Shown: positions 12,446-20,483, counted from the first letter of the stretch. The stretch: 21,237 nucleotides of DNA from a virus (IMGVR_UViG_3300043469_002327:1-21237); one strand, 5' to 3'. Notes: generated from the sequence alone by a model not told the origin. Program-made: numbers and translations.

Positions 12446-13338
12446 GCACCAAACTAGCCGCCAACGAGTGCCTGCGTCAGGTGCGATACAACTATCCCGA
12501 CGCCGAACTGATTGAAAAGGCCAAGGCCCTTTCCGCCACGCTCAACCACTACGCCGCCACCGAGAACGAGCTGGCCCGCGTCAAAAAAGATTACGGCGCC
12601 CGCATCGATGTGACGCAGGCCCAGATCGACCAGCTCAAGGAGTGCGTGCAAACCGGCTACGAGATGCGCGAATACGTGTGCTTCTGGGAGTTCGACGTCC
12701 CCGCCCCCGGCCGCAAGACCCTGCGCAAGCGCGAGGGCGGCGAGATCGTCACCGAGGAGGAAATGACCCAGCGCGATCGCCAGATGGTGATGGACATCAT
12801 CGACGCGCAGGCCGCCGCCGAGCCCACCCCGCAGGTCGAACGCCTCGCGCTCCCCGCGCCCAAGGAATGGCCCACCGCTCCGATCGAAGTCATCCTCACC
12901 GAAGAGCAGGCCAACGCCGAAAGCTTTTTCAGTCATGACCAGACCGCCGACTGGTCGGTGCGTCTCCGCGAAATTTTCACCGATTACAAGATGGGGGAGC
13001 CCGCTAAGATCCGCACCAAGGACGAAGCTGCGGAATACGCCATAAGCCTGATCGAAAACCAGCCGGATGCTGAACTGCAACGCATGGCCGAATGGCTGAC
13101 CACCGGCCCCCGCGCCAACATCCCCGGCACTGAGTGGCTGGCCAGCGAAATCCAGACCGCTCTCGACGACGTCGAGCAGCAGCGCCTCATGCAGGCCGAC
13201 GCCGAGAAGGCCCGCCAGGCTGCCGCCAAGAAAGCCGCCCGTGCCGGCCGCAAAGCCAACACGTCCGGGACCGTCGATTGCGCCGCCGACGAAGGCAGCC
13301 GCGACGACGCCGGAAGCGACTCCAAGAACAACCTATGA
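12442..13338 (+). CDS. Early protein of unknown function with coiled coils (298 aa)
   Basis: 298 residues from a GTG overlapping the previous stop. The N-terminal third is helical (KAKALSATLNHYAATENELA, then TQAQIDQLKECVQTGY). The centre contains YVCFWEFDVPAPGRKTLRKR, a beta-like basic segment followed by an acidic helix (TEEEMTQRDRQMVMDIIDAQ). Residues 190-240 form another helical region. The last 60 are an Ala/Lys/Arg-rich helix (EKARQAAAKKAARAGRKA) and a disordered acidic end (DEGSRDDAGSDSKNN). No known domain is recognised. It stands in the early operon upstream of the recombination ATPase, and its stop overlaps the next ATG. Confidence 0.55.
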   Translation: MSTKLAANECLRQVRYNYPDAELIEKAKALSATLNHYAATENELARVKKDYGARIDVTQAQIDQLKECVQTGYEMREYVCFWEFDVPAPGRKTLRKREGGEIVTEEEMTQRDRQMVMDIIDAQAAAEPTPQVERLALPAPKEWPTAPIEVILTEEQANAESFFSHDQTADWSVRLREIFTDYKMGEPAKIRTKDEAAEYAISLIENQPDAELQRMAEWLTTGPRANIPGTEWLASEIQTALDDVEQQRLMQADAEKARQAAAKKAARAGRKANTSGTVDCAADEGSRDDAGSDSKNNL

Positions 13339-13667
13339 GCGCCAACACCTTCGGACACGGCCTCGCAAAGGCGAAGGCGAAAGCCAAGTCGAGGGCACTA
13401 CTCAAGGCCCCGGTCTACGTCACGGTAGCCACTGGAACCTGCGAGCTACTTGAGGCCATCGGTCGCACCGACATCACCGATGCTCAAACCGCGGCATCAA
13501 GCCTCGGCGGCATCGTGGCCAACTATGACGCCCTGTGCCGCAAGTACCCGGATCAAGTGCAGAAGCTCACGCAGGTGATCGAAATATCACCCCGCGTCGA
13601 GGCCCGCCTTGAAGCCGAGCGCCTGAAATCCCGCGAGCGCCGCAAGGCCCTCACGTTCACCGCCTAA
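13335..13667 (+). CDS. Early protein of unknown function (110 aa)
   Basis: 110 residues from the ATG that overlaps the preceding stop (ATGA). The N-terminus has a Lys/Ala repeat (LAKAKAKAKSRALLKAP) suited to nucleic-acid contact. The middle is a helical stretch (CELLEAIGRTDITDAQTAAS, then YDALCRKYPDQVQKLTQVIE) and the end is a charged helix (EARLEAERLKSRERRKAL). I do not recognise a family. A 79-bp gap follows before the AAA ATPase gene, so this may be the last cistron of the first early message. Confidence 0.5.
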   Translation: MSANTFGHGLAKAKAKAKSRALLKAPVYVTVATGTCELLEAIGRTDITDAQTAASSLGGIVANYDALCRKYPDQVQKLTQVIEISPRVEARLEAERLKSRERRKALTFTA

Positions 13668-13746
13668 ACCCACCTCCCGTGTCTTAGGGAAACGAGACCT
13701 CCGACGCCACCCCTCGCCGCGAAATAACGGGGCAACTTTTAAAATC

Positions 13747-15030
13747 ATGGCACTTAAAATCAAAACCGGAAAACTGACGCCCCCCGTTCGGGCGCTCATC
13801 TATTCCAACGCAGGCTTCGGGAAAACCTCCCTCGCCTCCGCGCTTCCCAAGGCGCTTTTCATCGACATCGAAGGCAGCTCCGAGCGTTACAACGTCTCCC
13901 GCGTAGAAGCCAAGACCGAGGCCGAAGTCCGGAGCGTCCTTCAAGAACTCATCAAGGATCGCCAAGGCTTTTTAACCGTGGTGATCGACACCGCCGATTG
14001 GCTGGAATCAGCCATCTCGGACGCGATGTGCAAGGCCCAGAACGTCAAAAGCATCTCCGAATGCTCGGGCGGTTTCGGCAAGGGCTTCGTCGAGGCGGGC
14101 TGCCGCTTCGGTGAAATCCTCACCCTGTGCGACACGCTCATTTCAAAGGGCATGCACGTTGTTTTCTTGGCGCATAGCGTGGTGAAAAAGGTCTCACCGC
14201 CCGACCAGATGGAGAGTTACGACCGCTACGAGATCGCCCTCGATGCCAAGAACTTCGCCGCCCCCCTGCGTGAGTGGGCCGAAATGATTCTGTTCGGCAA
14301 GTTCGACACCGCGCTGGTTAAAACCAAGGACAAGAAAATCAAAGCCGACTTGGGTGAGCAGAGCCGCACGCTCTACACGACCAACAGCGCAGCATGGGAC
14401 GCGAAGAACCGCTTCAACCTGCCCACCGAGATCACGATTCAAGCCGTCGAGTTCGGCGCTGACGGCACCATCCCCGCCGAAATCCTGCCGGCCGAGTTGG
14501 CTGCCGTTTTCGCCGGGACTGCCGCCCCCGTGGTCGCCCCCGTCCGCGTGGTGCAGCCGGTAGCGGCACCCGCTGCCGTGGTGGCCTCTGTGAGGATCGA
14601 GCCCGCCGGCGAGCCCGAGGTTAATCCGCCGACCGATGCCAACATCACCGCCGAGCAACGCGCCAAGTTGGAGCAGTATGGCGCGATCGATATGTGCGCG
14701 AAGGTGATCCGTGGCGCGTTGGCGCATTATGTCTGCGTCGACGTGGCCGAACTCACCGAGGCCCAAGCCGACAAGGTGATCGACCGCTGCCAAGAGGAAA
14801 TGAACAAGGAGCCCGCCAAGCCCGCAGCGCCCACCGACCTCTTGTTCCCCTGGAGCGCCGCCGCCCGCGAATGGCTCACCGCCAACGCGCCCGCCGTGAA
14901 TACCTACCTCCACCAAAAAGGCCGCATCACTGCGGGCCAGACTTGGAAAGACCTGCACCACGAGAAGGCGGAAAAAATCTTCGCCCACTTCGAGGCGTTC
15001 AAGGGCTCCGTGCTGGGAGGTGCGAAATGA
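13747..15030 (+). CDS. Sak4-like RecA-fold AAA ATPase (AAA_24)
   Basis: 427 residues. A Walker A motif, NAGFGKTS (21-28), and a Walker B strand, FLTVVIDTADWLE (75-87), are followed by GMHVVFLAHSVVKK (135-148) and a Tyr/Arg segment. This is the layout of AAA_24/Sak4 single-strand annealing ATPases of phage recombination systems. The core ends near residue 250. An Ala/Val/Pro-rich linker (about 255-285) leads to a C-terminal extension of about 130 residues with helical repeats (AEQRAKLEQYGAIDMCAKVI) that is longer than in typical Sak4 proteins. It probably assists annealing/strand exchange together with the SSB-like protein downstream. GGGAGG near its end serves the next gene, whose ATG overlaps its stop. 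Confidence 0.75.
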   Translation: MALKIKTGKLTPPVRALIYSNAGFGKTSLASALPKALFIDIEGSSERYNVSRVEAKTEAEVRSVLQELIKDRQGFLTVVIDTADWLESAISDAMCKAQNVKSISECSGGFGKGFVEAGCRFGEILTLCDTLISKGMHVVFLAHSVVKKVSPPDQMESYDRYEIALDAKNFAAPLREWAEMILFGKFDTALVKTKDKKIKADLGEQSRTLYTTNSAAWDAKNRFNLPTEITIQAVEFGADGTIPAEILPAELAAVFAGTAAPVVAPVRVVQPVAAPAAVVASVRIEPAGEPEVNPPTDANITAEQRAKLEQYGAIDMCAKVIRGALAHYVCVDVAELTEAQADKVIDRCQEEMNKEPAKPAAPTDLLFPWSAAAREWLTANAPAVNTYLHQKGRITAGQTWKDLHHEKAEKIFAHFEAFKGSVLGGAK

Positions 15031-15734
15031 GCACCGCCCTCACACTCACCGGCCTGCAAAACACGCAGCTCGGAATCGTCCCCGAGGTCTACACTCGCCG
15101 CGACGTCGCCGTACTTGAGGCCCGTCAGATCACCTCAATCGGCGACGCCTTTGAGGCCGAGTCCGCCGCCGACGCCCTGCGCGCCGTCTCGACTATCGCC
15201 AAGGAGATCGAGGAGGCCCGCAAGATCGTCAAAGACCCCGTTCTCGCGCTCGGCAAAAAGATCGACGAAACGGCCAAGACCTTTGTCGCCGATCTGATCA
15301 CCGAGAAGGACCGGCTCCAGCGCCTGCTTGGCGACCACCAAGCCGCCGAACAGCGCAAGGCCGACAAGCTCCGCCGCGAGGCGCAGGAGGAGGCCGACCG
15401 TTTGGCCCGCGAAGCTGCCACCGCAGCCCGCGCCGCCGAGCGGGCAACGACCGACGGCCAAGCTGAGCAGGCCCAGCAAGCTGCCGCCGTGGCGGAAGTG
15501 AAGGCAGTCGAGGCACGGGTGGCCGTGGCCGATATCAAGCGCGACGGCCCCAGCGGTACCATGCTACGCCAAGCCTACAAGTTCGAGGTAACGGACATCA
15601 ACGCCCTGTTCAAGGCGCGTCCTGACCTCTGCGTGATCGAACCCAACGGCGCGGCGATCCGCGCTCAGATTCCACATAACCAAAACATCCCCGGCCTGCG
15701 CATCTGGCAGGAGGCCAAGGCCAGCGTCCGCTAA
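15027..15734 (+). CDS. Coiled-coil protein of the recombination module
   Basis: 235 residues. It starts on ATGA with GGGAGG six bases upstream. Residues 45-160 are continuous charged coiled coil (DALRAVSTIAKEIEEARKIV, later KADKLRREAQEEADRLAREA) with an Ala-rich part. The C-terminal 55 residues form a different domain: YKFEVTDINALFKARPDLCV, then IEPNGAAIRAQIP, then GLRIWQEAK. The strand-plus-helix ending recurs, from memory, in phage proteins encoded beside annealing ATPases, but I cannot name the family safely. It lies between the Sak4-like and SSB-like genes and is probably an accessory recombination protein. Confidence 0.55.
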   Translation: MSTALTLTGLQNTQLGIVPEVYTRRDVAVLEARQITSIGDAFEAESAADALRAVSTIAKEIEEARKIVKDPVLALGKKIDETAKTFVADLITEKDRLQRLLGDHQAAEQRKADKLRREAQEEADRLAREAATAARAAERATTDGQAEQAQQAAAVAEVKAVEARVAVADIKRDGPSGTMLRQAYKFEVTDINALFKARPDLCVIEPNGAAIRAQIPHNQNIPGLRIWQEAKASVR

Positions 15735-15755
15735 CTCTCAGAAACCAAACACATC

Positions 15756-16238
15756 ATGTCACAAATTACATCAGGCCGTCACACGGCCACCATCCAATCC
15801 GCCAGCGTAACCGAGACTAAAAACGGGAAAGCCCAAGTTAGTTTCGACCTCCTCCTTGAAGGCGGCTGCACCTTCACGGGAACCAAAAGCCTGGAGGGCG
15901 GCGCCTACGAGTACACGTTGAACGCACTCCGCGGATTCGGGTTCAACGATGACTGGATGACCCTAGATGCTCAACTCTCTGGGCGTGAGTGCTCGATTAC
16001 TATCGAGATGGAGCCGGGGCAAAGGGACCCCGCTAAACTGTTCCCGAAGCTTCAATACATCGACCCGCCGAGAATGGCCAACAAGCCCGCCGCTGGCAAC
16101 CTACTCGCCCGCCTCTCGGCACAGGCCAAAGGCATTGCTCGCCCCGCCGACGCCCCCAAGCCGAACGCGAAGATCACGCCCAAGCCCGCACCGGCCCCCG
16201 CCGCTGCTCCCGTAGCTGATGACGAGTGCCCCTACTAA
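15756..16238 (+). CDS. Phage SSB-like protein with acidic tail
   Basis: 160 residues. The N-terminal 95 residues are beta-strand rich, OB-fold-like (HTATIQSASVTE, KAQVSFDLLLEGG, CSITIEMEPGQ), resembling small phage DNA-binding proteins encoded with Sak4. A Pro/Ala/Lys linker (about 110-150) ends in an acidic tip, DDECPY, comparable with the DDDIPF tail of bacterial SSB that binds partner enzymes. The linker-plus-acidic-tip architecture is the main argument. The leader is A/C-rich without a Shine-Dalgarno sequence. It would coat single strands for the annealing ATPase and helicases of this operon. The family is not certain: the core lacks a motif that would settle it. Confidence 0.6.
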   Translation: MSQITSGRHTATIQSASVTETKNGKAQVSFDLLLEGGCTFTGTKSLEGGAYEYTLNALRGFGFNDDWMTLDAQLSGRECSITIEMEPGQRDPAKLFPKLQYIDPPRMANKPAAGNLLARLSAQAKGIARPADAPKPNAKITPKPAPAPAAAPVADDECPY

Positions 16239-16239
16239 C

Positions 16240-16455
16240 ATGGCCACCATCTCACAAACCGGCCACCGCACGATCGAGCGCGCCCTCGCCTGCGGTTGGA
16301 CCCACGGCAACGGACTGTTCGGCCCCGGCCGCTTCCTGAAGCTCTCCAAAGCCGACCGCAAAAAATACCTGACGAACCAAGCCCGCAAGGCCAAGGCGTC
16401 AAACGGCTGGGTGCCGGTCAAGATCGTGCCCGAGATTGAGGAGGCGTCCGCTTGA
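16240..16455 (+). CDS. Small basic protein of unknown function (71 aa)
   Basis: 71 residues from the ATG two bases after the SSB-like stop; an in-frame ATG at 16219 would overlap the SSB tail and is less likely. It is basic, with Gly-rich turns (CGWTHGNGLFGPGRFLKLSK) and a lysine-rich helix (ADRKKYLTNQARKAKASN). No motif is recognised. Its stop overlaps the TTG start of the SF2 helicase (TTGA), so it may be a helicase partner or a nucleic-acid-binding accessory protein. Confidence 0.45.
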   Translation: MATISQTGHRTIERALACGWTHGNGLFGPGRFLKLSKADRKKYLTNQARKAKASNGWVPVKIVPEIEEASA

Positions 16456-17657
16456 AGCTCAGGCCCTACCAGTCCCGCGCCAGCGCCTTCCTCGCCCCCC
16501 GCAAGCTCGCGCTCTGCGTGTGCCCAGCGGGTGGCGGCAAGACGCTCATCGCTGCCGATGCCCTTGATCGCGCCTCGATCCCTGGCGACGTGATCGGCTG
16601 GGCCTGCAACACCCGCGAACAGGTGGAGCAGGGTAAAAAAGCCTTGGCCTCCGCTGGCATTACGCCGGCGTGGGTCAAGTGCGTGGCAGGGATCAAGGCT
16701 GAGGATGTCCAAAGCCTTGATTTCTTGGTGATCGACGAAGCCCACCACGTCGCCACGGCGGTGACGTGGCAGGCGGTTTTTTCCGCCTGCAAGGGCACCA
16801 TCTTCGCCCTGACCGCCACCCCGCCCGACGACCTCGATGTCCGCATGTTTTGGGACGGCATTTTTGGCGACAACGTGATCACCATCCCCCGCGACGAAGT
16901 GCAGGCCGGTGGCCATCTCGCCAAGGGCCGCGTCACGATGATCGATATTGAGGACGTGAACCAGTACCGCGACGAGATCGACCGCACGGTGGTGGCGCAC
17001 CTGTTCGAGTATTTTTCCAACTGGGGAAACCTGAAAAACATCCTGCGCCCCTTCCTTGAGGCGAAGGAGTTTTTTACTCAATCCGCAATCGATGCCCTGT
17101 CCCTGGCAGAGAAGAAGTATTTTCAGAAGTTCGAGATCGAGACCAACCGGGCAAAGTGGCTGGCAACCAAGAAGCTCGTCATCGGCAACGAGGCCCGCAA
17201 CGACGCCGCCGCCACCGTCTGCAATATCGAGGTGGGGCGCGGCAAGACCGGGCTCCTCCTGGTTGAATCGATCGAGCAGGGCAAAGCCTTCGCCGAGCAG
17301 ATCCCCGGCTCAGTGCTGGCCTACTCCAGAATGGGTAAGAAGGCCCGCGCGGCCTGCATCGAGGGGGCGCGTGACGGCTCCATTAAGTGCATGATCGCCA
17401 CCAGCCTTGCCGATGAGGGCCTCGACATTCCCCGCCTGTCCTTCGTGGTGCTCACCTCATGCGGCAAATCCTCGCGCCTGGCTGAGCAACGCACCGGCCG
17501 CGTGCTCCGTCAGTTCGAGGGCAAGGCTATGGGGCACATTTATGATTTTACCGACAACGGCACGCCAATGGGGCGCCGCAATTCAGTCGAGCGCCGCAAG
17601 TCCTACAAGCGCCTCGGCTATGAAATCGAAACCACCAACCACCTTATTTTTCAGTGA
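16452..17657 (+). CDS. SF2 DEAH-box helicase
   Basis: 401 residues from a TTG overlapping the previous stop. Motif Q-like LRPYQ is at 3-7, Walker A PAGGGKT at 25-31, the DEAH box VIDEAHH at 93-99 and motif III LTATPP at 120-125. In the second lobe, motif V is ATSLADEGLDIP at 316-327 and motif VI QRTGRVLR at 346-353. Between the lobes is a helical insert (about 170-250). This is the phage DEAD/DEAH helicase type (UvsW/RAD25-like) used to remodel replication or recombination intermediates. All key residues are present and the protein appears complete. It is coupled to a nuclease gene by GTGA at 17654, suggesting that they act together on branched DNA. Confidence 0.9.
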   Translation: MKLRPYQSRASAFLAPRKLALCVCPAGGGKTLIAADALDRASIPGDVIGWACNTREQVEQGKKALASAGITPAWVKCVAGIKAEDVQSLDFLVIDEAHHVATAVTWQAVFSACKGTIFALTATPPDDLDVRMFWDGIFGDNVITIPRDEVQAGGHLAKGRVTMIDIEDVNQYRDEIDRTVVAHLFEYFSNWGNLKNILRPFLEAKEFFTQSAIDALSLAEKKYFQKFEIETNRAKWLATKKLVIGNEARNDAAATVCNIEVGRGKTGLLLVESIEQGKAFAEQIPGSVLAYSRMGKKARAACIEGARDGSIKCMIATSLADEGLDIPRLSFVVLTSCGKSSRLAEQRTGRVLRQFEGKAMGHIYDFTDNGTPMGRRNSVERRKSYKRLGYEIETTNHLIFQ

Positions 17658-17986
17658 AAACCGAACCCGAAGTATTCATCCAATTTTGCCTAAAGATGGG
17701 GCTACCCGCCCCAACCCCTGAGCTGAAATTTGACGAGCCAATCACACCAGGAATCAAGCCGCGCCAGTGGCGGTTTGATTATGCGTGGCCCGACGCCAAG
17801 GTATTCCTTGAAGTCGAGGGCGGCAGTTGGATTGGTGGCCGCCACACCAGCCCCAAGGGCTTCGCCAGAGACATGGCAAAATACAACCGGGCATCATGCT
17901 TAGGCTGGAAGCGGCTAAGCTGCACTCCGCAGCAACTCATGACCCTGCCCGTTATCAATATGATTAAGATTACCCGCTGCGTATGA
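17654..17986 (+). CDS. PD-(D/E)XK-like endonuclease, candidate junction resolvase
   Basis: 110 residues from a GTG overlapping the helicase stop. The core RFDYAWPDAKVFLEVEGGSW (40-59) has D42 and E53-x-E55 on consecutive strands, as in the DUF559/VSR-like branch of the PD-(D/E)XK nucleases. H64 and a helix with D73-x-x-K76-x-N78 follow, and then GWKRLSC, a characteristic final strand. Small phage nucleases of this kind stand in the place of RusA-type Holliday junction resolvases. The family and the junction specificity are inferred; metal-dependent cleavage is likely from the acidic cluster. It overlaps a mini-gene by ATGA. Confidence 0.65.
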   Translation: MKTEPEVFIQFCLKMGLPAPTPELKFDEPITPGIKPRQWRFDYAWPDAKVFLEVEGGSWIGGRHTSPKGFARDMAKYNRASCLGWKRLSCTPQQLMTLPVINMIKITRCV

Positions 17987-18105
17987 GCACCGAGGCCCCG
18001 CAACCCCCAACGATGGAAGAACTCCGGGCCATGGCCAAGCGCCTGCCCGAAGAGATCGACGCCATCATGGCCAAATATCGCCATCTCCTAAAGGCCACTA
18101 AATGA
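17983..18105 (+). CDS. 40-residue helical mini-protein
   Basis: The ATG overlaps the nuclease stop and the TGA overlaps the start of the AAA helicase (ATGA on both sides), so it is tightly coupled. Its sequence is a Pro/Thr-rich N-terminus followed by one amphipathic charged helix (MEELRAMAKRLPEEIDAIMA). It has no motif. It may be a small regulator of the nuclease or the helicase, or only a translational bridge between them. The two overlaps support expression. Confidence 0.45.
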   Translation: MSTEAPQPPTMEELRAMAKRLPEEIDAIMAKYRHLLKATK

Positions 18106-19427
18106 GCCCCGCAAAAATCAAGGAGCTGCTGAAAAAGCAGGCTGCCCCAGACTGGGAGGAGATCTTCCTTGGCGATGTCGTTTCGGACATCGACATGGAT
18201 TATTTGAACCAGTGCCGGGATCTGCCCGCCCTGGCATTCGAGGATTACGACCGGCGCAAGACGTGGTCCGCCCTCAAGTCCGCCACCACCTATGAAGAGG
18301 TGATGGACGTGGGCATGGACTACATGGACAAGGGATCGAGCGGGATGAAGTACGTCACCGCACGCCAGAAGGTTTATCTGCAAGCCCTCGCCGTGATGGG
18401 CTTCGACAAGTTGGAGGAGTGGAAGCAGACGCTGCCCGTCAAGTTCAAGGATCAGGGGCACGGCTGGGACCCGATCAGCGCGGCCCAATCCGAAGCAGTA
18501 CCGCCCCAAGTTCCCCAAGAACTCATTGCCGGGATGCTCTACGAGGGCGGCACCATGATGATGTCCGGCGCGTCCAAATCCATGAAGACCTACACCATGA
18601 TCGCCCTCGGGCTTTCGGTGGCGGCGGGCGCTGATTGGATGGGGCGCAAGTGCACCCAGCGCACGGTGGTTTACCTCAACCTAGAGCTCCAGCCCTTCGC
18701 CATGGCCAAGCGCGTCAAGGAGATCGCCTACGCCATGGGCATCGACCCGCCCGACAACTTCCTCGCCGTCAACCTGCGCGGACAGTTGATCAACATCGAC
18801 GCCGTCGAGGCCAACCTGTCGAAGCTGTTTAAGAACTATAACCCCGGCCTGGTGATCGTGGACCCGCATTACAAGATCAGCGCGGCCTCGGGCGTGGAGG
18901 AGAACAGCAACGACGCGCAGGGCCTGCTCCTCTACCGGCTGGAAAACGCGGTTTGCCGCAAGGGCGCGGCGCTGATGATTGCCCACCATTTCAGCAAGGG
19001 CGACAAGAGCACCTCCAAGGCCATCGACCGAGCGGCCGGCGGCGGCGCCCTGGCACGTTGGCCCGATGTGATCATGACGCTCACCGAGCACGAAGAAGAC
19101 AAGTGCTGTGCGGCTGAGTTTTCGCTGCGCAATTTTAGCCCGATCGAGCCCTTTGTGCTGCGGTGGCAATACCCCGTCTGGCATCTGGCGTCGGGAGTCG
19201 ACCCATCGAAACTCAAGAAAGCAGGGCGACCCGTGAAGCATGCGCCCGACGTACTGCTTTCGCTGATGGGCACAAGCGGGATGCTTAAGAAGGAGCTAGC
19301 TGATGCAGCGATGGAGAAAGGGTGGGGGAAAACCCGCGCCTACGACTCCATTAAGCAGCTGATCTCAGAGAGCAAAATAAGGGAGGCCGGGAGTCTTATA
19401 TACAAAAACGACCCCGCCGCCCAATGA
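18102..19427 (+). CDS. RepA/DnaB-like replicative AAA helicase (AAA_25)
   Basis: 441 residues. The first 130 are helical and of unknown role. The ATPase has Walker A SGASKSMKT (155-163), where the usual Gly before Lys is Met, then TVVYLNLELQP (188-198), Walker B GLVIVDPHY (249-257), AHHFSKGD (294-301) and a Gly-rich arginine region RAAGGGALARW (310-320). This series is typical of the RSF1010-RepA/AAA_25 family of ring helicases. The C-terminal 60 residues look like a winged helix (SLMGTSGMLKKELADAAMEK, then TRAYDSIKQLISES). It probably unwinds the phage replication fork. No primase or polymerase is in the window, so host enzymes may be recruited. Confidence 0.8.
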   Translation: MSPAKIKELLKKQAAPDWEEIFLGDVVSDIDMDYLNQCRDLPALAFEDYDRRKTWSALKSATTYEEVMDVGMDYMDKGSSGMKYVTARQKVYLQALAVMGFDKLEEWKQTLPVKFKDQGHGWDPISAAQSEAVPPQVPQELIAGMLYEGGTMMMSGASKSMKTYTMIALGLSVAAGADWMGRKCTQRTVVYLNLELQPFAMAKRVKEIAYAMGIDPPDNFLAVNLRGQLINIDAVEANLSKLFKNYNPGLVIVDPHYKISAASGVEENSNDAQGLLLYRLENAVCRKGAALMIAHHFSKGDKSTSKAIDRAAGGGALARWPDVIMTLTEHEEDKCCAAEFSLRNFSPIEPFVLRWQYPVWHLASGVDPSKLKKAGRPVKHAPDVLLSLMGTSGMLKKELADAAMEKGWGKTRAYDSIKQLISESKIREAGSLIYKNDPAAQ

Positions 19428-19795
19428 CCCCGAACCAATTCAACACGATCACGGGCAGCGACTGGAAAGTGAGCCTACAAGCCGCCCGCGCCCGCCGAAC
19501 CCTCAACAAAGAAAACTTCAGAAACCAAATCCTAGACACCATGAAGCCACGCAATCCCAGCGGGAAACCTCCCCGTGATTATTCTCCCGTCAAAACCCGA
19601 GCGTTATCCCTCCTGCGCGAGGGCTACTCGGTCAACGACATCCAGCGCGCCGCATCGGTGCCGCTTAAAGTTCTGGTCCAGTGGCGCGACGAGGCCGGAA
19701 TCAAGCCCCGCCCATCGGGCTTTAACTCCAACCGTGGCCGCCTGCCGTACCTGGATCAATTTGCCGTTGAGGCAGGAAAGGAGGGCGGCAAATGA
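19424..19795 (+). CDS. Small HTH protein
   Basis: 123 residues from the ATG overlapping the AAA helicase stop; an in-frame ATG at 19541 gives an 84-residue form that contains the whole recognisable part. A helix-turn-helix lies at about residues 58-92: TRALSLLREGYSVNDIQRAASVP, then KVLVQWRDEAG, the shape of transposase/terminase-small-like and phage regulator HTHs. The region before it is basic and probably disordered (KPRNPSGKPPRDYS). It may be a late or early transcription regulator or a packaging DNA-recognition protein. AAAGGAGGG near its end (19777-19785) provides the ribosome binding site of the next gene. Confidence 0.55.
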   Translation: MTPNQFNTITGSDWKVSLQAARARRTLNKENFRNQILDTMKPRNPSGKPPRDYSPVKTRALSLLREGYSVNDIQRAASVPLKVLVQWRDEAGIKPRPSGFNSNRGRLPYLDQFAVEAGKEGGK

Positions 19796-20136
19796 TCAAC
19801 ATCGACCGAATTGACGACGCCGAGCTGTCGGCGGTGTTCGCCGTCGAGGTGGCGGGGTGGGAACCGATGACAGAAGCACGGCCTTGCCACAAATGGATGG
19901 TCGATGGTTCAACGCTGAACAGTGAAGCCGTATTCGCCACGTCCATGGACGCCGTGCTGCCGTATCTAGAGCGCACACTTTTCAGAATCGAGCGCCTTTG
20001 CCAGCCCGATGAATACTGCGTTTACATCGAGTTACCCGCTGGCACCTACGTCAAAGGCTGCGACGTGCGGCTTTCAAAGGCCACGTGCATCGCGCTGATC
20101 CTCGCCGCGAGGGCTGAGAAGAAGGCCAGCCAATAA
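19792..20136 (+). CDS. Phage ABA-sandwich (BC1872-like) protein
   Basis: 114 residues, with a strong ribosome binding site six bases upstream and an ATGA overlap. The pattern ELSAVFAVEVAGWEP, then CHKWMVDGS, then FATSMDAVLPYLERTLFRIE, then DEYCVYIEL, and a final helix KATCIALILAARAEKK is the usual order of the phage ABA-sandwich domain (V-x-GW near the N-terminus, a polar S-T-D/M-D-A-V segment). The family is widespread in phage early operons and its function is unknown. Its length is normal. It closes the early operon; the HNH gene follows after two bases. Confidence 0.6.
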   Translation: MINIDRIDDAELSAVFAVEVAGWEPMTEARPCHKWMVDGSTLNSEAVFATSMDAVLPYLERTLFRIERLCQPDEYCVYIELPAGTYVKGCDVRLSKATCIALILAARAEKKASQ

Positions 20137-20138
20137 CC

Positions 20139-20468
20139 ATGCCCACCCGCCCGCCAACCCTAGGCCGCCAAGCGCCTGCGCCGCGTGCTCCCGATACCCG
20201 CGAAAGCGCATCGCGTCGGGGGTACTCGCCGCGCTGGTCCGCCTACGCTCGCGGCTTTCTCGCCTGCCACCCCCTGTGCTCAGCCTGCGCCAAGGCGGGG
20301 CGCACGGCGCTGGCCTGCCTGGTTGACCACATTGCACCCGTCACCCGTGGCGAGGCCGATCCGCACTTCTGGGCACCGGAAAACCACCAGCCGCTGTGCC
20401 GCCGCTGCCATGCCAAGAAGACCCATGCCGACCGCCGCGCGGGGCTCACTCGCAACGCCTCAAAATAA
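20139..20468 (+). CDS. HNH endonuclease
   Basis: 109 residues. It has a structural Cys pair, C47-x2-C50 (CSAC), the catalytic VDHIAPV (D63-H64), N82-H83 in ENHQPLC, and a second Cys pair with His, C87-x2-C90-H91 (CRRCHAKKTH). This is the complete phage HNH type located beside terminase genes, where it helps packaging-associated DNA cleavage. The N-terminal 40 residues are Pro/Arg-rich. It is the last gene before a strong intrinsic terminator that overlaps its own stop codon. Confidence 0.9.
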   Translation: MPTRPPTLGRQAPAPRAPDTRESASRRGYSPRWSAYARGFLACHPLCSACAKAGRTALACLVDHIAPVTRGEADPHFWAPENHQPLCRRCHAKKTHADRRAGLTRNASK

Positions 20469-20483
20469 GGCGTTGTTTTTTTT
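20453..20483 (+). terminator. Strong intrinsic terminator at the end of the early operon
   Basis: CAACGCCT (20453-20460), loop CAAAATA, AGGCGTTG (20468-20475) and eight T (20476-20483) form a textbook rho-independent terminator. The HNH stop codon lies at the loop/right-arm junction. It separates early from packaging/late genes. Confidence 0.9.

Noticed and set aside
12454-13080. 208-codon minus-strand frame in the early region
   Set aside because: Gly/Leu-rich shadow of the plus-strand gene, which has overlap-coupled start and stop.
14194-14988. 264-codon minus-strand frame opposite the Sak4-like gene
   Set aside because: Low-complexity Gly/Leu-rich translation antisense to a motif-bearing ATPase; a shadow of GC-rich coding.
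16101-17081. 326-codon minus-strand frame opposite the SSB-like and helicase genes
   Set aside because: It is antisense to genes with clear motifs (Walker A, DEAH) and arises from high-GC third-position bias.
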